Part shown: positions 1-5,502 of the stretch, piece after piece
Numbering within the stretch: position 1 is the first letter of the stretch
Layout of the letters: the number at the start of each line of letters is the position of its first letter
Assembly: GCA_027858325.1 (NCBI GenBank)
Contig: JAQICU010000329.1
Span: 1 to 5,502 of the forward strand
Source of the DNA: Candidatus Cloacimonadota bacterium
GTDB lineage: Bacteria > Cloacimonadota > Cloacimonadia > Cloacimonadales > TCS61
DNA: 5,502 nucleotides
Direction of reading: 5' to 3'
The notes under the pieces: generated by a model
Databases searched by the model: none
The model's input: only the letters and a program-made list of their open reading frames with translations
Told to the model about the DNA's origin: nothing
Made by a program: the position numbers and the translations under genes

Positions 1-2
1 TC

Positions 3-1502
3 ACCAAAGATGGTGTTACTGTTGCAAAAGAGATTGAATTAGAAGAACCTTTTGAGAATATGGGAGCTCAACTCGTAAAAGAAGTAGCAGAGAAAACTCA
101 TGATGTCGCAGGTGATGGAACTACCACAGCTACGATCCTTACTCAAGCAATTATTGAAGAAGGTCTTAAGCACGTTACTGCAGGTGTAAATCCAATGTAT
201 TTGAAAAGAGGAATTGAAAAAGCCTCAAGAGTTGTTACTGCAAAGATCAAAGAACTCAGTAAAGAGATCAAGAAGAATGAGAAGATAGCACAGATCGCTT
301 CAATCTCTGCCAACAATGATAGTGAAATCGGAAAACTGATAGCAGAAGCAATGGAAGCTGTTGGTAATGAAGGTATAATCAATGTAGAAGAAGCAAAATC
401 AATTGAAACATTTCTGGAAAAAGTCGAAGGTATGCAATTTGATCGTGGTTACCTCTCTCCCTACTTTGTAACAGATCCAGATAAAATGATCACGGAATTC
501 GAAGACCCTTACATTCTCCTTTTCGATAAAAAGGTCAGTGTAATGAAAGATCTGCTTCCAATACTCCAGGAAGTTGCACAAACAGGAAAACCATTTTTTA
601 TTATTTCCGAAGATATCGAGGGCGAAGCACTTGCCACTTTAGTTGTAAATAAACTACGAGGTACACTGAATGTAGCTGCTGTTAAAGCTCCTGGATTTGG
701 TGACAGACGTAAAGCCATGATGGAAGATATTGCTATTCTTACTGGTGGAACAGTTATCTCTGAAGAAATGGGTAGAAAACTTGAATCCGCTACACTTGCA
801 GATCTTGGAACAGCTAAAAAAGTAATTATTGATAAAGAGAACACTATCATCAGAGAAGGTGCTGGAAGTAGTGAAGACCTTAATGCACGTGTAAAGCAGA
901 TTAAAGCTCAAATCGAAGAAACAACATCCGATTATGATAAAGAAAAACTTCAAGAAAGACTCGCTAAACTTTCAAGCGGTGTTGCAGTTCTCAAGATCGG
1001 TGCAGCAACAGAAACCGAGATGAAAGAGAAAAAAGCTAGAGTTGATGATGCTCTTCACGCTACTCGCGCTGCAGTTGCAGAAGGAATTGTAGCAGGCGGT
1101 GGAGTAACCCTTATCTACGCTGCAAGGGCAATTGATGAAATGAAACATGAAACTCATGAAGAAAAAGTGGGAGCAGAGATTCTAAAGAATGCACTATCAA
1201 AACCTGCTTATTATATTGCTGCAAATGCCGGCGAAGAAGGTGCGTTAATCGTTGAGAAGATCAAGAACTCGGATGACATCCACTTTGGATTCAATGCTGC
1301 TGTTGCAAAATATGAAGACCTCTTTAAAACAGGTATCATCGATCCTGCTAAAGTTGTTAGAAGCGCTGTACAAAATGCAACTAGTATTGCCGGACTCTTC
1401 CTAACAACCGAATGTATAATTACAAATATTAAAGAAGATGAACCAGCAATGCCTCCTATGCCAGGTGGTGGAATGGGTGGAATGCCAGGAATGGGAATGT
1501 AG
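3..1502 (+). CDS. groEL: Chaperonin GroEL (60 kDa, Hsp60), 5'-truncated by the window edge
   Basis: This is the large subunit of the GroEL/GroES chaperonin, a cytoplasmic double-ring ATPase that encloses and refolds proteins. The frame is open from base 3 and shows 499 residues. The first visible residue matches E. coli GroEL Thr50, so about 49 residues are missing and the full protein would be about 548 residues, the usual length. The ATP-site residues are visible: Asp in TKDGV (E. coli Asp52), Asp in AGDGTTT (Asp87, visible residue 38) and Asp before ALHATR (Asp398, visible residue 349). Their spacing implies almost no net insertions or deletions. The apical segment QFDRGYLSPYF and the block KAPGFGDRRKAM are present. 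The C-terminus is the typical flexible Gly-Met tail, here with extra Pro (PMPGGGMGGMPGMGM). groES, usually just upstream, lies outside the window. A strong terminator follows 24 bases after the stop, so this is probably the last gene of its operon. The identification is essentially certain. Confidence 0.99.
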   Translation, partial: TKDGVTVAKEIELEEPFENMGAQLVKEVAEKTHDVAGDGTTTATILTQAIIEEGLKHVTAGVNPMYLKRGIEKASRVVTAKIKELSKEIKKNEKIAQIASISANNDSEIGKLIAEAMEAVGNEGIINVEEAKSIETFLEKVEGMQFDRGYLSPYFVTDPDKMITEFEDPYILLFDKKVSVMKDLLPILQEVAQTGKPFFIISEDIEGEALATLVVNKLRGTLNVAAVKAPGFGDRRKAMMEDIAILTGGTVISEEMGRKLESATLADLGTAKKVIIDKENTIIREGAGSSEDLNARVKQIKAQIEETTSDYDKEKLQERLAKLSSGVAVLKIGAATETEMKEKKARVDDALHATRAAVAEGIVAGGGVTLIYAARAIDEMKHETHEEKVGAEILKNALSKPAYYIAANAGEEGALIVEKIKNSDDIHFGFNAAVAKYEDLFKTGIIDPAKVVRSAVQNATSIAGLFLTTECIITNIKEDEPAMPPMPGGGMGGMPGMGM

Positions 1503-1526
1503 TTCACAACCGGATATAAATAAATT

Positions 1527-1555
1527 AAAGGGGAGGATTCATCTCCCCTTTTTTT
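1527..1555 (+). terminator. Rho-independent terminator of groEL
   Basis: A perfect 9-bp stem, AAAGGGGAG (1527-1535) with CTCCCCTTT (1543-1551), closes a 7-base loop and runs directly into a T-tract (1549-1555). It begins 24 bases after the groEL stop codon. The GC core, short loop and uninterrupted U-tract are the classic intrinsic terminator layout. It separates the chaperonin transcript from the tRNA gene downstream. Confidence 0.93.
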
Positions 1556-1591
1556 AATATTAATGCACCTCTTGAACTCGTCAAAAAAGGC

Positions 1592-1623
1592 TTGACACCT
1601 GAAACCTCAGTTTTTTTTATACT
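1592..1623 (+). promoter_or_regulatory. Candidate promoter of the tRNA-Leu gene
   Basis: A perfect -35 hexamer TTGACA lies at 1592-1597. The best -10 match is TATACT (1618-1623, 5 of 6 to TATAAT), but the spacer would be 20 bases, longer than the usual 16-18. A weaker -10 match, TTTATA (1616-1621), gives an 18-base spacer. The stretch TATACTTTG (1618-1626) also resembles the Bacteroidota -7 element TAnnTTTG with one extra base. The groEL terminator just upstream means the tRNA needs its own promoter, which supports this site. The predicted start falls at about 1628-1631, at or within three bases of the mature tRNA 5' end. The exact -10 element is uncertain. Confidence 0.62.
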
Positions 1624-1630
1624 TTGCGTT

Positions 1631-1717
1631 GCCGAAGTGGTGAAATTGGTATACGCAGTGGATTCAAAATCCTCCGAGCAATAGCTCGTGCCGGTTCGAT
1701 TCCGGCCTTCGGCACCA
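1631..1717 (+). tRNA. tRNA-Leu, anticodon CAA (reads UUG)
   Basis: The 87-base cloverleaf has a long variable arm, as class II tRNAs do. The acceptor stem GCCGAAG (1631-1637) pairs perfectly with CTTCGGC (1707-1713), followed by discriminator A73 and an encoded CCA (1715-1717). The D loop contains the conserved GG (1648-1649). The anticodon loop reads TTCAAAA, placing CAA at positions 34-36. The variable arm is CGAGC-AATA-GCTCG (5 bp, 4-base loop). The T arm is GCCGG-TTCGATT-CCGGC (1690-1706). Leucine identity is supported by the CAA anticodon, the long variable arm and A73. One oddity is in the anticodon stem: GTGGA opposite TCCTC leaves a T-T mismatch at pair 28-42. The gene appears to be a single transcription unit between groEL and the porin gene. 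Confidence 0.97.
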
Positions 1718-1790
1718 TATTTTTTAGGAGGTTTTTTTTTATATTAATTGTCGCATCTTCTGTTTTAATTTTTACCTAATATAATATACT

Positions 1791-1795
1791 GGAGG
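1791..1795 (+). promoter_or_regulatory. Shine-Dalgarno site of the PorV/PorQ-like gene
   Basis: GGAGG lies 5 bases upstream of the ATG at 1801. It fixes that start codon, which also gives an ideal signal peptide. A TATAAT-like sequence (1780-1785) lies just upstream, but its predicted start would fall on this site itself, so it is not called as the promoter. Confidence 0.85.
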
Positions 1796-1800
1796 AATCA

Positions 1801-2991
1801 ATGAAAAGTAAAGTAATCATCCTAGCACTCATTTTAATCATGCTAATACCTATTGCAGCAAATGCAGTCTCAGAAGCAGCCGTATTAATGCTACTAATTG
1901 AGCCTAGTGCTCGAACTGGTGGCATGGGACAGGCATATGTTGCACAAACAGATGACGCATTTGCCGGATACTGGAATACTGGCGCTATGGCTTTTAATAG
2001 AAAGAAACAATTTAGCAGTATGTTCTCAAACTGGTTTGGAAAATTATTTAGCGATATGTATTATTTTCACCTCGCTGGAAATAATTATATAGAAGATCTT
2101 GGAAATGTTGGATTCGCAGCTACCTATATGACTTATGGCAAACAAGACCAATTGGATGAAGATGGTAATCTGCTTAGCACTTTTGAAAGTTATGACCTCT
2201 CTGTAGCAGCAACCTACGGTTACCAAGTCAGCCCAAAAACAGGTGTTGGCCTTGCATTTAAATTCATTCTGAGTGACCTTGCACCTGCATTAGACAATAA
2301 TCAAACTGAAACAGGTGTTAAAGGAACTGGCATGAGTTATGCCTTTGACCTTGGAGTAAAACATAGAAGTGTTGATTTTGGACAGATCCTTGTCTCTCCG
2401 TACAATGGTGTTTTAAGCCTTTATAATGGCATAGCTTCTTTGGGTGGATTTAATAAAGCTGAACTGTCCGGTTACAGCATATTAGTTGATAAACTTGATT
2501 TTGGATTGAATTATCAAAATATAGGACCTAATATAACTTATATAAATGAATCTCAATCTGATCCACTTCCAATGAACTTACGCATGGGTTTTTCATATCG
2601 GGTACTGGAATCTAAATACAATAAACTCTGCATTAATGCAGATATGAATAAAATGCTTGCAAATAACGATCCAATCTACAAAAGAATATTCACTTCATGG
2701 ACAGATGATTTCAAAGATGGAGACTTCGATAGCATCTCTGCTTTCAATAATTCAATTGAGATTAGAGAGATTATCTGGGGTGTAGGTGCTGAATATACTT
2801 ACCTTGATCTTCTTAGTCTTAGATCTGGCTACTTATTAGATAGAGCAGGAGAGATCAAAGGATTCTCTTTCGGAGCTGGAGTTCATTATACATTCAACAA
2901 ACAATATCTCGTAAATATTGATTTTGCTTTCCAACCCGGTGGAGAACTTCAAGACTACAATCAAACTTTCTCTTTAAAACTTGAATTCTAA
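1801..2991 (+). CDS. PorV/PorQ-family outer-membrane beta-barrel protein
   Basis: This 396-residue protein is probably a FadL-like outer-membrane barrel of the PorV/PorQ family. Residues 1-22 are a Sec signal peptide: MKSK, a long Ile/Leu-rich core and ANA before the predicted cut at 22/23. The mature N-terminus (about 31-61) carries the family signature: LLIEPSARTGGMG, then a YVAQTDDA segment and YWNTGAMAF, which parallel the PorV pattern of ARxxGMG, a DDA-like turn and WNPA. The rest alternates aromatic and small residues as amphipathic strands (for example YDLSVAATYGYQ and FSFGAGVHYTF), and the chain ends in a terminal strand finishing with Phe (SLKLEF), as outer-membrane barrels do. The length matches known PorV proteins, at just under 400 residues. 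PorV binds the C-terminal signals of T9SS cargo and passes cargo to the attachment machinery. FCB genomes often carry several paralogs, so family membership is firmer than the exact role, and no gene symbol is assigned. It has a good Shine-Dalgarno and probably forms an operon with the protease gene 13 bases downstream. Confidence 0.86.
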   Translation: MKSKVIILALILIMLIPIAANAVSEAAVLMLLIEPSARTGGMGQAYVAQTDDAFAGYWNTGAMAFNRKKQFSSMFSNWFGKLFSDMYYFHLAGNNYIEDLGNVGFAATYMTYGKQDQLDEDGNLLSTFESYDLSVAATYGYQVSPKTGVGLAFKFILSDLAPALDNNQTETGVKGTGMSYAFDLGVKHRSVDFGQILVSPYNGVLSLYNGIASLGGFNKAELSGYSILVDKLDFGLNYQNIGPNITYINESQSDPLPMNLRMGFSYRVLESKYNKLCINADMNKMLANNDPIYKRIFTSWTDDFKDGDFDSISAFNNSIEIREIIWGVGAEYTYLDLLSLRSGYLLDRAGEIKGFSFGAGVHYTFNKQYLVNIDFAFQPGGELQDYNQTFSLKLEF

Positions 2992-3004
2992 TTCTCATTA
3001 TAAT

Positions 3005-5502
3005 ATGAAGAAAATATTACTATCTGCTATGATAGTTCTGGTACTAAGTATTCCTAAGCTATCTTATGCTAAAAAATTCATAATCCGTAGGGATATTGCA
3101 CCCCCCACTTCAGAGCGAAAGGTTCATCCTATAGAAAAAGAGTTATCTCGTCCCAGAAATATTAGCAATATCAACAGCAGAGATTTTAATAAAATACTTG
3201 TTCTGCTGATAGATTTCCCTGAAGATAGTCTTTCTACGACTACCGGTAACGGGAAGTTCTTACAAGATGCGACAGGTTATTCATCTCCTATTGGAAAACC
3301 TCCACATGATCAGACATATTTTTCCATGCAGTTGGAAGCTTTGAAATACTATTACGATGCAGTAAGCTTTGGTGCTTATCAAGCTGAAATAGATATTTTC
3401 CCACAACCTGTTGCAGGAGAAGATTTCACCGGTTATACTCTTCCCCATGAAATGTCATATTATAATCCTATCGGAGCAAGTTCTGAATTGATGATAGAAC
3501 GTTTTGAACAGTATTTCCTGAATTGCTTCAATACCGCCGATGAAGATGAGGATATCGATTTTTCACAATATGAGCATTTCATTTTCATACATGCCGGCTC
3601 AGATTGGCAGCACGATGTTTGGGGTGATACACCTTCCGATCTGCCTTCTTTCTTTATAGTTGTGGGAGATGGAAAGGAAGCGATTGTAGATAATGGTACT
3701 GTAACTATTAATCATGCCTGCAATATTCCCGAAACAATAATTCAGGATTCTGATCCAGATGAAAGTGGAAGCATTCCTGTTGTCCCGAATTGGGGTGTTA
3801 TTAATGCTGTAATGGTTCACGAATTTGGTCACTCACTCGGATTTGTTGATCTCTATAATACCAGGAACTACACACCACAAGTTGGATATTTCGATATTAT
3901 GGATAGTGGAGGTTTAACTGCGATAAGCTTGGGTATTGATGAAACAGGAAATGGACAAGCAGATATTTATTATGAAGTCGAAGGGATTTTCCCGGCTCTG
4001 CCTGGAGCATGGTCACGCATTGTTGCCTTTGAAGATTCATATCGTGCCCGTGGAATATTGAAAGATATTGATGAATTTGATTTCGATAGCAAAATAACCG
4101 TTCTGCCGGCTGAGAAAATGTTTGATCCGGCAGCCATAACCGATAGCTCAGCTTACTTTATTAAAATCCCACTCAGTGAAACTGAATATCTTCTAGTAGA
4201 AAACAGACAAGTAGATCCCGACGGAGATGGAGGAGCATACCCCTGGACATCTGCAGACGACAGAGTAGTTCTCTATCCAACTTACCCATACCCGAATCCA
4301 AGCTCAGATCCAACTTATGAATACGATTATCTTCTACCAGGCTGGATCTCTGATGATTATAATAGTTACGGTGGTGGACTTCTTATCTGGCATATTGACG
4401 AAAAAATTCTTTATGAAAATAACAATTATGAGAATAATACTGTTAATATACGTCATTCATCTCGGGCAGTAAAAATTGTAGAAGCTGATGGTCTTGATGA
4501 TATTGGAAACACAAGTTCAATGTTCTGGCGGGGAACTTCGTTTGAACCATTCTACAAATATTACCCGCTGTTCGACGAAGAAGGCTGGTTTACCGGTTGG
4601 GATAACGACTACATTGTAAATAATAATGGGGAACTTGAATTTGTCGGAACTATATTCAATGATAGATTTAGTTCTTCAACCAAACCCGCTTTATTGACAA
4701 ATGATGGAGATCCATTCTTATACTCGATCTATGACATCAGTAGTTGTTCTGTTGAATATGGAATAGAAAGAACTATGTCATTCAAATTTGGAGCTAACCT
4801 GTTCGATGTAACTCAAAAGATCGCAGAATTTGATTCTATCCGTGCAATTGGATATGTTGGCAATTCAGATACTTGGCCTACATTCCCTGTATTGAGTGAA
4901 AATGGAATAGATTTTATTTCTTATGTTGATGAGATTTGGCAGGATACACTCGATGTGAATATAATTTATGATTCGATACCAACTCAGCAAATCCTTAACT
5001 TTGATGAAGATAATGATGGAGAAGATGAGTATTACTTTGTAAATAATTCTAACCTCTCCAAAATTTCACCATATATAAATGAGTTTACAGATTATTCATC
5101 CGATCTTGCTGAAGCACCTTTATTAATTGAGGAATTTCAAACTCTCGTTATTCCGACAAATGATGAATTATATTTGGATGATTCAATTCTGGAAATACAA
5201 AATACACAACTAGCATACAATGGTTCATCGCTAATTGCTTCGAATACTGATGGACTTCATTTCATTGATCCAGTATCTAGAACTATTCAGATAACATTTG
5301 AAATCCCGGGACATGGAACCTCAACACATTATCCTGTTTGTTATAATGACACTAATCCCAAGTACAATTCTGTATTTATCCAGAATATTGAAGGAGATAT
5401 TTTCAGAATAAGAGATAGTGAAATTGAAGAAATTTTTAAACTTTCACCCTATTCATCTGAAGAACCTTCCCAACTTGCTATTGGTGATTTACTACATGAT
5501 GG
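3005..5502 (+). CDS. Secreted M6-family (InhA-like) zinc metalloprotease with propeller-like C-terminal region, 3'-truncated
   Basis: The frame is open for 832 codons from ATG 3005 to the window edge, with no stop seen. Residues 1-22 form a Sec signal peptide (MKKILLSAM, hydrophobic core, SYA before the predicted cut). A short propeptide-like stretch leads into the peptidase domain, which opens near residue 66 (KILVLLIDFPED) and includes IDFSQYEHFIFIHAG, typical of M6 enzymes. The zinc site is HEFGHSLGFVD at 272-282: His272, His276 and probably Asp282 bind zinc and Glu273 is the catalytic base. A Met-turn, FDIMDSG, follows (Met299). Further family marks are a Ca-binding-like DPDGDGG (404-410) and GGGLLIWHIDE (456-466). 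From about residue 590 the chain becomes repetitive and beta-rich, with a DEDNDGEDE loop (667-675) and an IGDLLHDG segment at the window edge, both like FG-GAP/VCBS propeller repeats. The substrate is unknown. An upstream in-frame TAA at 2975 limits alternative starts. No Shine-Dalgarno is visible. The missing end may carry a T9SS sorting domain. Confidence 0.92.
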   Translation, partial: MKKILLSAMIVLVLSIPKLSYAKKFIIRRDIAPPTSERKVHPIEKELSRPRNISNINSRDFNKILVLLIDFPEDSLSTTTGNGKFLQDATGYSSPIGKPPHDQTYFSMQLEALKYYYDAVSFGAYQAEIDIFPQPVAGEDFTGYTLPHEMSYYNPIGASSELMIERFEQYFLNCFNTADEDEDIDFSQYEHFIFIHAGSDWQHDVWGDTPSDLPSFFIVVGDGKEAIVDNGTVTINHACNIPETIIQDSDPDESGSIPVVPNWGVINAVMVHEFGHSLGFVDLYNTRNYTPQVGYFDIMDSGGLTAISLGIDETGNGQADIYYEVEGIFPALPGAWSRIVAFEDSYRARGILKDIDEFDFDSKITVLPAEKMFDPAAITDSSAYFIKIPLSETEYLLVENRQVDPDGDGGAYPWTSADDRVVLYPTYPYPNPSSDPTYEYDYLLPGWISDDYNSYGGGLLIWHIDEKILYENNNYENNTVNIRHSSRAVKIVEADGLDDIGNTSSMFWRGTSFEPFYKYYPLFDEEGWFTGWDNDYIVNNNGELEFVGTIFNDRFSSSTKPALLTNDGDPFLYSIYDISSCSVEYGIERTMSFKFGANLFDVTQKIAEFDSIRAIGYVGNSDTWPTFPVLSENGIDFISYVDEIWQDTLDVNIIYDSIPTQQILNFDEDNDGEDEYYFVNNSNLSKISPYINEFTDYSSDLAEAPLLIEEFQTLVIPTNDELYLDDSILEIQNTQLAYNGSSLIASNTDGLHFIDPVSRTIQITFEIPGHGTSTHYPVCYNDTNPKYNSVFIQNIEGDIFRIRDSEIEEIFKLSPYSSEEPSQLAIGDLLHD

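Noticed and set aside
143..1507. Several antisense open frames of 60-113 codons opposite groEL
   Set aside because: They lie wholly opposite a highly conserved coding frame, have Ser/Ile/Phe-rich compositions typical of antisense translation, and show no recognisable domain.
1726..1731. AGGAGG, a perfect Shine-Dalgarno-like hexamer just after the tRNA
   Set aside because: It is followed by nine T and no ATG or GTG at usable distance. A TTG at 1748 gives only six codons before a stop.
1602..1735. Possible 7-bp pairing of AAACCTC (1602-1608) with GAGGTTT (1729-1735) around the tRNA, like a processing stalk
   Set aside because: The upstream half lies within the promoter spacer and would not be in the predicted transcript. 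Seven bases is within chance in T-rich sequence.
1780..1790. TATAAT and TATACT hexamers as the promoter of the porin gene
   Set aside because: Starts from either would overlap the Shine-Dalgarno or the start codon, and no matching -35 is seen. In an AT-rich gap such matches arise easily.
1898..2226. A 64-codon + frame and a 60-codon antisense frame inside the porin gene
   Set aside because: Both sit within the well-supported PorV/PorQ-like coding sequence and have no recognisable motif.
3599..3832. 77-codon antisense frame opposite the protease zinc site
   Set aside because: The + strand here encodes the conserved HExxHxxGxxD motif. The antisense frame shows no family features.

Overview
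The window is AT-rich bacterial DNA with all recognisable genes on the + strand: the 3' part of groEL, a tRNA-Leu(CAA), a complete gene for a PorV/PorQ-family outer-membrane beta-barrel protein, and the 5' part of a gene for a large secreted M6-family zinc metalloprotease. A PorV-type porin next to an exported multi-domain protease suggests a diderm of the Fibrobacteres-Chlorobi-Bacteroidetes (FCB) superphylum with a type IX secretion system (T9SS). A lineage such as Cloacimonadota or a relative would fit, but the phylum is an inference from protein style and neighbourhood. No phylogenetic marker was searched.

Layout. Bases 3-1502 hold groEL, lacking about 49 N-terminal residues. Bases 1527-1555 form a clear intrinsic terminator that closes the chaperonin transcript. 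Bases 1592-1623 hold a candidate promoter, and 1631-1717 the tRNA-Leu with an encoded CCA. An 83-base AT-rich gap with a long T-tract follows. The PorV/PorQ-like gene (1801-2991) starts behind a good Shine-Dalgarno site. Thirteen bases after its stop, the metalloprotease (3005 to the window end) begins without any visible Shine-Dalgarno. It stays open for 832 codons and runs off the edge.

Function. The groEL and tRNA genes are housekeeping genes. The last two genes look like one transcription unit for envelope and secretion functions. Both products carry Sec signal peptides ending at Ala22: one should fold as an outer-membrane barrel, the other should leave the cytoplasm as a protease with a Ca-binding-like, propeller-like C-terminal part. 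PorV proteins escort T9SS cargo at the outer membrane, so the protease may be a T9SS client. The decisive C-terminal sorting domain, if present, lies outside the window.

I see no mobile element, CRISPR array, phage gene or clearly new system. The points most worth a second look are the porin-protease pair, the tRNA promoter that predicts almost no 5' leader, a U-U mismatch in the tRNA anticodon stem, and the contrast in ribosome-binding sites within the putative operon.
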